In this document: one piece after another, positions 36,341 to 43,424 of the stretch
Numbering within the stretch: the first letter of the stretch is position 1
Layout: each line of letters begins with the position of its first letter
Assembly: GCF_002368115.1 (NCBI RefSeq)
Contig: NZ_AP018316.1
Coordinates: forward strand, 4,267,303-4,331,302
Direction: 5' to 3'
Length of the DNA stretch: 64,000 bases
Source: Dolichospermum compactum NIES-806
Lineage (GTDB): Bacteria > Cyanobacteriota > Cyanobacteriia > Cyanobacteriales > Nostocaceae
The notes under the pieces: model-generated
Databases searched by the model: none
What the model saw: the letters and a program-made list of their open reading frames with translations, nothing else
What the model was told of the DNA's origin: nothing
Program-made: the position numbers and the translations under genes

Positions 36341-37150
36341 ATGCTTTCAGAAGACCAGCCTACGACTAATACTGAGTTTGGGGATATTCTAATCAAAATA
36401 ATTAAGAATCCTTATATCCCTGAATCAAAAGACCTACTCATACACGAAAAACCAGCGTCTGACCATAGGTTACAAAAAAGCAAACTCTCCGATAAAGAAT
36501 ATTCCTTAGTCAGAGATAAATGGTTAAAACGTATTCGTGATAAAAACCCCTATGGTCATGAAACCATAGGGCTATCTTATGATCTGTTTATTGAAATGGT
36601 TCAGGAATTATTCGGTTGCAATGAGCCTAACAGCCCTGAAATGCCGATAAACCGCACGGCTGTAGTCCATTTAGTTGGGACAGCTAACCCCAAACCGACT
36701 AGAACAGGTAAACCTGCTGCTACTGTGCAAGAGCCTAATTTAAAATTTATGTCTTGTTTCACAGATAAATATACCTATGAGCAACTAAAAGAAATAGGGG
36801 ATAAAGTCGTTGCTGAGTATAATAGACACAGACATGGCGGAACAGCACCAGTTAAACTCAGTTTAGATTTTTCAACACCTGAGAAAGAAACCCTTTATTT
36901 AGATAGTGATGAGGAATTCACTAATCAACCTGAAGAGTCTAATAATTTGCGATCGCTCATCCACCAAACATTAAGCAGAAAGGGAACTGATATTCTAATT
37001 GGTTCAGGTCTGGATGCAATGGAGTTATTAAGTTTGCTAATTGATAAGAACCCTAAAATAAGCATCAACACAATTAGATGCCTACCTATCCTGTTGGGGA
37101 TATCCTCAGAAGAGTTCATAAAACTGCTATATGAGGATACGGATAGCTGA
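36341..37150 (+). CDS. Unrecognised protein A of a two-gene island (one copy of a shared domain)
   Basis: 269 residues, soluble, no signal peptide. I recognise no family. Residues 78-166 (LSYDLFIEMVQELFGC, a PINRTAVVHLVG stretch, then FMSCFTDKYTYEQLKEIGDK) align by eye with both halves of the downstream protein. The shared pattern is a hydrophobic helix ending in a (L/F)-(F/L)-G-like turn, a Lys/Arg-rich strand ending VG or FG, and a C-terminal helix with an L..(L/F)GK-like centre. Residues 110-135 are Pro/Thr/Lys-rich. The C-terminal part (200-269) is helical. A plain ATG start without a clear ribosome-binding site. Possibly cotranscribed with the next gene. Confidence 0.65.
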   Translation: MLSEDQPTTNTEFGDILIKIIKNPYIPESKDLLIHEKPASDHRLQKSKLSDKEYSLVRDKWLKRIRDKNPYGHETIGLSYDLFIEMVQELFGCNEPNSPEMPINRTAVVHLVGTANPKPTRTGKPAATVQEPNLKFMSCFTDKYTYEQLKEIGDKVVAEYNRHRHGGTAPVKLSLDFSTPEKETLYLDSDEEFTNQPEESNNLRSLIHQTLSRKGTDILIGSGLDAMELLSLLIDKNPKISINTIRCLPILLGISSEEFIKLLYEDTDS

Positions 37151-37365
37151 AATGTCGGTTTTTGATTTAGGTTCTTCTCTAATTATCCAAGGATGATTAG
37201 TTAAAACATAATCCCACTTTTTTAACTCAGGAATCACTGATGCTTCAAAATCACTGATTCTTTTTTTCGTCAGACACCGATGGTACTGGAGACGCAGACT
37301 GTATCAGCCTAGACGAAATGACTAAATAAAATATTTTACTCTTATCTTGACTTTTAATAATAATA
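37128..37365. other. Interval between island genes, with coding-like debris
   Basis: On the minus strand 37128-37270 reads SDFEASVIPELKKWDYVLTN, HPWIIREEPKSKTDI, protein-like but without a start and overlapping the end of gene A. On the plus strand 37269-37329 reads SDTDGTGDADCISLDEMTK followed by a stop, with spacing like an EF-hand loop. Both look like fragments left by earlier insertions; neither is a confident gene. Confidence 0.3.
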
Positions 37366-38460
37366 ATGCTATTTTCTAAAGAAGAGGTTGAAACAGAAAC
37401 AGCCCCATTATTAATCAGATGCTCATTTACTAATTTAAAGACTTTCATCATGTTGTACAATCACGCATTAGAGACGCTAAAGTCACTCCTGGAGACTAAG
37501 CCATGTGATGATATAATCATTATCAAAAATAAGTATAAAGTCAGGAGAAATCAACCTTTCTCTTATGACCTTTTCAAATTTGCTTATCCAGAAGATGAGA
37601 ACAACCAAGAAATTAAAAAAATGGAATGTTCTTATTTTGTTGAGCAATTATTAGAGTATTTTGGTCATTCCTACCCCACACAAATAAAAAAGAGCAAGAT
37701 TGAGCTATTAGATAAGAAATTTGGGGTTACTTTATATACAGAACAGCGTGGACATGAGCTAAAAGGTAGTGTTGATAAAGACAGGTTTTTCAGCTTAGTT
37801 GGTTTGTGTGTGCATCAGAAATTCTCCAAAACTGAAGTAAATTTAGAAGGGTTAAATGCTTTAGGTAAAGGAAGTTTTTATGTTATTGCCAATTATCTTA
37901 AGAAAAAATATGGCGATAAATATGATAAAGGCGAAGCGTTACCGCAACCTACTAAAAAACCGCAACCTGCTAAAAGTAAAAATTCTAAGTCTGTTCCTAA
38001 AGCAAAAGTAACAGTAGTTGAAACGGAACCAAAAGAAGATATACCCATAAAGTTCACTAAGTTCCTGGAAACTAACCCAGGATTTACAACTAAAGCCACT
38101 CTGATTGACAGTGCATATAAGCAAAGGTCTTATTCTATCTTTGGGTTCACTGAAGATTTTAACAGCCATCACAAAGCTACCTACCAATGGGCTGCTGATG
38201 TGCTAGTTTTGGAGTTCCTTGATATCCTGAGATGCTCTGATCCAAAACATAAATTAACTACTATTAAGAAGAAAGTTGGAATAAAAAGCAGACTGGGTAG
38301 TAACGATATTATTGCTGAACAATTATTCTATAAAATGTTTGGTTTGTGTGTGGTTATGGCAACCAATGAAGATCAAGGTAGCTTTAATTCTGATGAACTT
38401 AGAGATTTTGGGAAGTCCTGTTTTTTACAACTAATAGACCATCTGCGAGGGAAGGAATAG
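37366..38460 (+). CDS. Unrecognised protein B of a two-gene island (two copies of a shared domain)
   Basis: 364 residues, basic, soluble. It is internally duplicated: residues 41-181 and 233-362 align by eye. Anchors are LLETKP/FLETNP, YKVRRNQPFSY/YKQRSYSIFGF, YFVEQLLEYFG/ADVLVLEFLDI, KSKIELLDKKFGV/KHKLTTIKKKVGI, FFSLVGLCV/LFYKMFGLCV, and LNALGKGSFYVIANYLKKK/LRDFGKSCFLQLIDHLRGK. A Lys/Pro-rich linker (182-232, PQPTKKPQPAKSK) joins them. Protein A upstream carries a third, looser copy. An ATG at 37450 (MLYNHALETL) is an alternative start because the first 28 residues lie outside the repeat. No known motif was found; function unknown. Confidence 0.7.
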   Translation: MLFSKEEVETETAPLLIRCSFTNLKTFIMLYNHALETLKSLLETKPCDDIIIIKNKYKVRRNQPFSYDLFKFAYPEDENNQEIKKMECSYFVEQLLEYFGHSYPTQIKKSKIELLDKKFGVTLYTEQRGHELKGSVDKDRFFSLVGLCVHQKFSKTEVNLEGLNALGKGSFYVIANYLKKKYGDKYDKGEALPQPTKKPQPAKSKNSKSVPKAKVTVVETEPKEDIPIKFTKFLETNPGFTTKATLIDSAYKQRSYSIFGFTEDFNSHHKATYQWAADVLVLEFLDILRCSDPKHKLTTIKKKVGIKSRLGSNDIIAEQLFYKMFGLCVVMATNEDQGSFNSDELRDFGKSCFLQLIDHLRGKE

Positions 38461-38468
38461 ATCCAGAT

Positions 38469-38632
38469 GTAGGTTGGGTTAAGCGATAGCCCAACCCAAC
38501 AAAAGGATTAATAATGTTGGGTAACATACGTCAACCCAACCTACCTAATTAGGAAATCCAAATACCGTGAAATCCGTAAGGGATACGCTGAGGAATCATT
38601 ACCCGCGCTATGGGTTCATTGGTGATATCTTG
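38469..38632. repeat. Right direct repeat of the island: palindrome copy 3 plus carotenoid oxygenase 3' end
   Basis: 38469-38544 is the GTAGGTTGGGTT palindrome. 38545-38632 is the true 3' end of the carotenoid oxygenase gene. It matches 36059-36238 in order and orientation, apart from a 21-base length difference and scattered substitutions. Confidence 0.85.
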
Positions 38633-39925
38633 GGCGTTAATAATTATGAGTTCTGATGTTTGGGAATTTTCATCATAAACAAATGTTACCAACCATCCTG
38701 CATCTTCAGCAGTACCATGAGGATGAGGTGCAAATACGGCTTCTCCACCATAACGATTTTCACCAAATTCATGAATTTGGGATTTACCATTTTCAAAATC
38801 GTATTTGATGACACCACTAAACAAGGGATTTTGACTATGTGCCATTTTTCCTACATAGCCATATTGGGTTTTTCTTCCTAACAGGATTTCGTTGACACGG
38901 GGAAATTCTCCCGGTACGTCATCTAGTTTTTCTTCTGTAACTGCACCTGTGCTAAGGTTAAAACGCCAACTGTGTAAATAAGGAATGTCTCCTTTTTCCT
39001 CACGGTGTGTATGGTCAGAAACCAGAACATTAGTAGAATTCATGCGACAAGCGATAAGTACCACTTCGTCTCCGGTTTCGTAAGCGTTGAGGGTGTGGAA
39101 GACATAGCAAGAGGGACATTCAAACCAGCGAATATTGCTGTTGTCACCATGACGAGGCATTATACCAAACCGACTGGGGCGATCGCTCTCAAACATCATC
39201 ATTGGTTCTCCCCGCTGCATTCTTTCCACACTAAATGTCAGAGGTAAATCCATGAAAATGGTATAATTTTCTGTGATGGCGAAATCGTGCATCATTACCG
39301 CTGTGGGTATTTCTATGGGTACTGTTCGTAATAACTCCCCCCGGGCGGAAACTACGCCATATTGTAGATAAGGTGGTCTGAAACCGTAACCAAAAAACAT
39401 CATTTCCCCGGTGACAGGATCTACCTTGGGATGGGCGGTAAAGGCGGAAACCAGTTTATCATTATAGGTATGTTCCCCAATAGTTGCTAGATCGGGAATA
39501 TTGATGTGATGAGGCGCACCTCCTTCCCATAGTGCTAAAAGCTGTTGATTGTGCCACACCAAGGCTGTATTAGCGGTATTTTTCCCTGGTCCGTGAGGGT
39601 TGTCCATTTGCGGTGGTTCTAAAAGTCCACTCCACACAGCTTTACCCGCTTCATGTTCAATCTTCCATCCTCTAGTTTTCACATAGCGATTATGATAGGT
39701 GGCTTTCCCGTCGTTAATTTGGACTCCATGTAACATTCCATCCCCATCAAACCAGTGATATTGACCAATGGGACTCCATTGCGGGTTGGGACCATTACGG
39801 ACAAACATCCCTGATAGTTCTGGGGGGATTTCTCCAATAACTTCTAAGGTATCAGTAGATATTTCAGTGTTTATGGGGGCAAAGTTACCCGCTAAATAAG
39901 GATTTACGGCTGTTGATGCGGTCAT
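38549..39925 (-). CDS. Carotenoid cleavage oxygenase (RPE65/apocarotenal oxygenase family)
   Basis: 458 residues of the seven-bladed propeller family. It starts with the usual NPYLAGNFAPI and GMFVRNGPNP segment. The four Fe2+-binding histidines are expected in the contexts FTAHPKVD, MMHDFAIT, YVFHTLNAYE and PYGFHGIWIS, all of which are seen. Relatives include apocarotenoid 15,15'-oxygenase (Synechocystis ACO) and the Nostoc dioxygenases; they cleave (apo)carotenoids with O2 to give retinal-like products. The exact substrate cannot be read from sequence. There is no signal peptide. Its 3' end is the piece duplicated at 36155. Confidence 0.88.
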   Translation of the reverse strand: MTASTAVNPYLAGNFAPINTEISTDTLEVIGEIPPELSGMFVRNGPNPQWSPIGQYHWFDGDGMLHGVQINDGKATYHNRYVKTRGWKIEHEAGKAVWSGLLEPPQMDNPHGPGKNTANTALVWHNQQLLALWEGGAPHHINIPDLATIGEHTYNDKLVSAFTAHPKVDPVTGEMMFFGYGFRPPYLQYGVVSARGELLRTVPIEIPTAVMMHDFAITENYTIFMDLPLTFSVERMQRGEPMMMFESDRPSRFGIMPRHGDNSNIRWFECPSCYVFHTLNAYETGDEVVLIACRMNSTNVLVSDHTHREEKGDIPYLHSWRFNLSTGAVTEEKLDDVPGEFPRVNEILLGRKTQYGYVGKMAHSQNPLFSGVIKYDFENGKSQIHEFGENRYGGEAVFAPHPHGTAEDAGWLVTFVYDENSQTSELIIINAQDITNEPIARVMIPQRIPYGFHGIWIS

Positions 39926-40007
39926 ACTCAGTGAGTTCAGATAGAGACACTGTATTTAATATAGTTATGGTTGGCTATTTGTGCTATGAAAAACAAACAC
40001 CAGATAT

Positions 40008-40028
40008 CCGACTTCTTTGAGAAGTCGG
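40008..40028. repeat. CCGACTTCTT/AAGAAGTCGG-type hairpin
   Basis: CCGACTTCT-TTG-AGAAGTCGG is a near-perfect palindrome followed by GGATCTATAT. A sister copy at 60203-60231 encodes the end of a TPR protein. Confidence 0.8.
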
Positions 40029-40131
40029 GGATCTATATCCTTTCCATAAATATGCGATAATCAATGTATCTCTATTCTTCAAGAGATTTTCCGTCAAAAT
40101 CAAAATAATCTGTTAATCATAATTGTAAAAA

Positions 40132-41106
40132 ATGCAAGTAGAATCACAAATCTCTGATATTGATAATAATATTTTTACTGATTTCGGTGGGGTCATGATT
40201 CCCGAAGCACCGGATGGATTTAAATCAGGTTTTATTGGCATTATCGGTCGGACTAATGTGGGTAAATCCACTTTGATGAATGAATTAGTTGGGCAAAAAA
40301 TAGCTATTACTTCCCCCGTATCCCAAACTACTCGCAATCGCTTAAAGGGGATTTTAACGACGGAAACAGCCCAGTTGATTTTTGTGGATACCCCCGGTAT
40401 TCATAAACCTCATCATCAATTAGGGGAAGTGTTGGTAAAAAATGCCAAAATTGCCATTGACTCGGTAGATGTGATATTATTTGTAGTTGATGGTACTGTT
40501 GCTTGTGGTCCAGGCGATCGCTATGTGGCAGAACTACTAATTAATACTCAAACACCTGTAATTCTGGGGATTAATAAAATTGATCAACAACCAGAAGATG
40601 CCCAAAAAATAGATGATAGTTATATTCAATTAGCTAATACCTATAAATGGCAAAGTGTGAAATTTTCTGCTAAAACCGGCGCGGAATTATCGCAACTCCA
40701 AGATTTATTAATTAGTCATCTTGAACCAGGTCCATTTTACTATCCACCGGATTTAGTTACAGACCAGCCAGAACGGTTCATCATGGGTGAATTAATTCGA
40801 GAACAAATACTATTATTAACCCGTCAAGAAGTTCCCCACTCCGTAGCGATCGCCATTGATTTAGTTGAAGAAGCCCCAAAAATTACCCGTGTTCTCGCCA
40901 CAATCCATGTTGAGAGAGATTCTCAAAAAGGTATTCTCATTGGAAAAGGGGGAACAATGCTCAAAGCCATTGGTAGTGAAGCTAGACAACAAATTCAAAA
41001 GCTAATTGTTGGGAAAGTTTATCTAGAATTATTTGTCAAAGTCCAACCCAAATGGCGACATTCACGGGTGCGTTTAGCAGAACTAGGTTATCGCGTCGAA
41101 GAATAA
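40132..41106 (+). CDS. era: GTPase Era
   Basis: 324 residues. GTPase motifs: G1 GRTNVGKST (39-47), G2 near TSPVSQTTRNRLKG, G3 DTPGIHKP, G4 NKID, and G5 SAKTG. The C-terminal KH domain carries ERDSQKGILIGKGG and KVYLELFVKVQPKWR. Era binds the 3' end of 16S rRNA and aids 30S assembly. The N-terminus before the G domain is about 30 residues longer than in E. coli, a common cyanobacterial extension; an ATG at residue 22 (MIPEAPDG) is the alternative start. It stands alone here. Confidence 0.93.
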   Translation: MQVESQISDIDNNIFTDFGGVMIPEAPDGFKSGFIGIIGRTNVGKSTLMNELVGQKIAITSPVSQTTRNRLKGILTTETAQLIFVDTPGIHKPHHQLGEVLVKNAKIAIDSVDVILFVVDGTVACGPGDRYVAELLINTQTPVILGINKIDQQPEDAQKIDDSYIQLANTYKWQSVKFSAKTGAELSQLQDLLISHLEPGPFYYPPDLVTDQPERFIMGELIREQILLLTRQEVPHSVAIAIDLVEEAPKITRVLATIHVERDSQKGILIGKGGTMLKAIGSEARQQIQKLIVGKVYLELFVKVQPKWRHSRVRLAELGYRVEE

Positions 41107-41343
41107 ATCAGAAAGTAGGGGCGCAGGCCCTGCGCCCAGTCACGTGGTACGGAATACGCCCAGTTTAGGGTATACCCAACACGGCTTAATTATTTGATTC
41201 TCCGGGTAAGGGTTTAGCAGTGCTAAACCCTTACAAATCTGGGGTTTTCGTGATTCTACAAAAGTTCATGTTTCAACCGTTTTGAGTATATCTTAAATTT
41301 TTAAAATTACCCTCTTTTTGAAAAACCAGAATATTATCAATTT
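41107..41343. repeat. Intergenic hairpins between era and the DHFR gene
   Basis: GGGCGCAGGCCCTGCGCCC (about 41119-41137) and GGGTTTAGCAGTGCTAAACCC (about 41210-41230) are two palindromes. The first resembles GGGCGCAGACCCTGCGCCCC near 53461. Neither is followed by a good T tract. Confidence 0.6.
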
Positions 41344-41877
41344 ATGCCGTTAATTAGTCTCATTGCTGCCATTTCGGAAAATCGAATTTTAGCAAACTCA
41401 GCCAGAAAACATATTCGTTCTGGTAATCCTTGGGATATTCCCAGTGATGAAATTTATTACCGGCAAATGATCCGCAGACATCCTGTAATTATCGGGCGCA
41501 AAAGTTATTCTACCATGACTAAACCATTTCCCGATTGTACAACTATTGTTCTGACCAGAGATCCCAATTTTCAAGCCTTTGGTTGTGTAGTTTTGCATTC
41601 ATTAACAGAAGCAATTGCATGGGCGAAAATGAGTGAAACAGAAGAAATATTTATCGCCGGTGGTGGACAGATTTATACTGAAGCCATCCAATTTGCCGAT
41701 AAACTTTATTTAACTATTGTTGAAGGTAATTTTGTGGGAGACATATACTTTCCTGAATTTGCCGATTTTGGAAAAGTCACAAAAGAGAAGAAAATGCAGG
41801 AAAATGGCTATAAGTTTAATTTTGTAGAAATTGAAAAGTGCGTTAATGGAATAACGCCACCTTCAATAATTGGATAA
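41344..41877 (+). CDS. folA: Dihydrofolate reductase
   Basis: 177 residues with the DHFR fold. Seen are SLIAAISENRILA, GNPWDIPSDEIYY with the catalytic acid at Asp35 (PSDE, the E. coli Asp27 site), the NADPH-binding VIIGRKSYSTM, TIVLTRDP, IAGGGQIYTEAI and the terminal DIYFPEF block. It reduces dihydrofolate to tetrahydrofolate with NADPH. Many cyanobacteria lack a recognisable folA and use ThyX thymidylate synthase, so its presence raises the question of a ThyA partner elsewhere. The gene is followed by a CTGTTCC heptamer array. Codon use is unremarkable. Confidence 0.85.
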   Translation: MPLISLIAAISENRILANSARKHIRSGNPWDIPSDEIYYRQMIRRHPVIIGRKSYSTMTKPFPDCTTIVLTRDPNFQAFGCVVLHSLTEAIAWAKMSETEEIFIAGGGQIYTEAIQFADKLYLTIVEGNFVGDIYFPEFADFGKVTKEKKMQENGYKFNFVEIEKCVNGITPPSIIG

Positions 41878-41912
41878 GTGATGGGACACAAATTAATTAC
41901 ACAACTGATTTT

Positions 41913-41940
41913 TCTGTTCCCTGTTCCCTGTTCCCTGTTT
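41913..41940. repeat. Heptamer tandem repeat (TGTTCCC)n
   Basis: About three head-to-tail copies of TGTTCCC lie between convergent genes. It is of the same class as the arrays at 42832, 47612 and 55128. Confidence 0.8.
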
Positions 41941-41943
41941 AAT

Positions 41944-42744
41944 TTATTGTAATTTCAAAAATCTATCCAAAGCTGCTACCATACTTGGTGGCCAGCGACG
42001 GATATTCCTTACCCAATTCATATCCTTATAACGGGTATCTAGTCCATAGGCTGCTACCCAATTACTCTCCGCTTCTCCCTTATTTCCCGTCACCCAATAA
42101 GCGGCTGTTAAAGCAGCACGCATATCAGCAAATCGAGGATATTTACGGACTATATTCCGCATCTCCCGGATAGCTTGATCTGGTTGATGAGTTTCATACA
42201 AAGCCAGGGCATAATTAGCCCTAGCAAAGGCAAAATTTGGGGTAATTTCTGTGGCTTTTTGGAAATCTAAAATCGCTTCTTGCCATTTCCCTAAACCTGT
42301 TTTAGCATTACCACGATTATTATAAGCCATAGCATCTTGAGGATCTAATTCTAATACACGATTATAATCAGCGATCGCCTCCTCCCATCTTCCCAAACCT
42401 TCCAACGCCGTCCCCCGATTCAAATAAGGATCTGTCACAGTAGGCGCAAGTTCTACGGCTTTGTTATAATCCATCAATGCGGATTGTAACTTATTCTGAC
42501 TGACACGAGAATTACCGCGATTACTCCATGCTCCCGCATTAGTAGGAAATTTTTCAATAATTTCTGTCCAATAAGCCTCCGCCGTCACAAAATCGCCTTG
42601 ATTCGTAGCTGCAAAAGCCTTAGTCGCTAATTCATCCCCTACTTGCAACTCCTGGGCTGTAATAGGTTGAGATTCTGCCATAACTGGTGTATTCCAGCCA
42701 AAAACCAGTAATAAACTCAGAAAAATACCAATTAGTTTAATCAT
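41944..42744 (-). CDS. Secreted/lumenal TPR protein
   Basis: 266 residues with a signal peptide (MIKLIGIFLSLLLVFG, cleavage after VMAES near residue 23). Six TPR-like helical pairs span residues 35-215 (AWSNRGNSRVSQNKLQSALM, PYLNRGTALEGLGRWEEAIA, AYNNRGNAKTGLGKWQEAIL). The C-terminus is conserved-looking (NWVRNIRRWPPSM). This layout resembles plant thylakoid-lumen TPR proteins, so thylakoid lumen or periplasm is likely. Partner unknown; family role in assembly or repair of photosynthetic complexes is a guess from similar proteins. Confidence 0.78.
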   Translation of the reverse strand: MIKLIGIFLSLLLVFGWNTPVMAESQPITAQELQVGDELATKAFAATNQGDFVTAEAYWTEIIEKFPTNAGAWSNRGNSRVSQNKLQSALMDYNKAVELAPTVTDPYLNRGTALEGLGRWEEAIADYNRVLELDPQDAMAYNNRGNAKTGLGKWQEAILDFQKATEITPNFAFARANYALALYETHQPDQAIREMRNIVRKYPRFADMRAALTAAYWVTGNKGEAESNWVAAYGLDTRYKDMNWVRNIRRWPPSMVAALDRFLKLQ

Positions 42745-42831
42745 CTAACTCTGACGTGATATGCAACAAAATTAATGATATAGCAGATCACGAAACTCAG
42801 ATTAAAAGAGGGTTTTACTCATTCTCCCCCC

Positions 42832-42876
42832 CTTCCCTCTTCCCTCTTCCCTCTTCCCTCTTCCCTCTTCCCTCTT
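42832..42876. repeat. Heptamer tandem repeat (CTTCCCT)n
   Basis: About six copies of CTTCCCT, followed by CATTCTTCCTTATTCATTCT and GACTCCT repeats up to 42928. Confidence 0.9.
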
Positions 42877-43025
42877 CATTCTTCCTTATTCATTCTTCCT
42901 TATTCATTCTGACTCCTGACTCCTGACTAAATTTCTGCACTCATTAGTCAATTATTCAAAGATTGAGTTAAAATAAGGGGTCGCAAACTTAGTAAGTAAA
43001 ACCCGGATATTCCCCGGAGGTGTAA

Positions 43026-43325
43026 TTGACCAAGTTCATTTTGAAAATTCTCTGGTTAGACGAAAACGTCGCCCTAGCAGTAGATCAGGTTGTTGGTAAA
43101 GGTTCTAGTCCCTTAACCAAATACTTTTTTTGGCCCAGAAATGATGCCTGGGAAGAGCTAAAAAAAGAGTTAGAATCCAAACACTGGATCACAGATGTTG
43201 ACCGGGTAGAGTTGCTTAACAAAGCCACAGAAGTGATTAACTACTGGCAAGAAGAAGGCAGAAAACGCCCAATGGCAGAAGCACAGTTGAAATTTCCAGA
43301 AGTTGCCTTCACAGGTAGCGCCTGA
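43026..43325 (+). CDS. ycf65: Ribosomal protein PSRP-3/Ycf65
   Basis: 99 residues with the strongly conserved LDENVALAVDQVVGKGSSPL, FFWPRNDAWEELKKELE and KHWITDVDRVELLNKATEVI segments. This is the plastid-specific ribosomal protein 3 family, a 30S component restricted to cyanobacteria and plastids. The start is a TTG at 43026; a strong GGAGG site (about 43015-43019) lies upstream at proper spacing and no ATG or GTG fits. It is monocistronic, with low-complexity repeats on both sides. Confidence 0.92.
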   Translation: MTKFILKILWLDENVALAVDQVVGKGSSPLTKYFFWPRNDAWEELKKELESKHWITDVDRVELLNKATEVINYWQEEGRKRPMAEAQLKFPEVAFTGSA

Positions 43326-43424
43326 TTATTTTAAATTGGTAATTGGTAGTGGGTAATTGGTGATTGGTCATGGGTAATTAAGTCAAATTATCACCTGTCA
43401 CCTGTCACCAGTCCCCAGTCCCCA

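Noticed and set aside
37251..37460. 69-residue minus-strand frame ending SVSDEKKNQ
   Set aside because: It overlaps the start of island gene B antisense and matches nothing; counted as a shadow, though it touches the debris noted at 37128-37365.
36341..38460. Calling the island a toxin-antitoxin or defence system
   Set aside because: No toxin fold, nuclease motif, NTPase or DNA-binding motif could be recognised in either protein, so no function is assigned.
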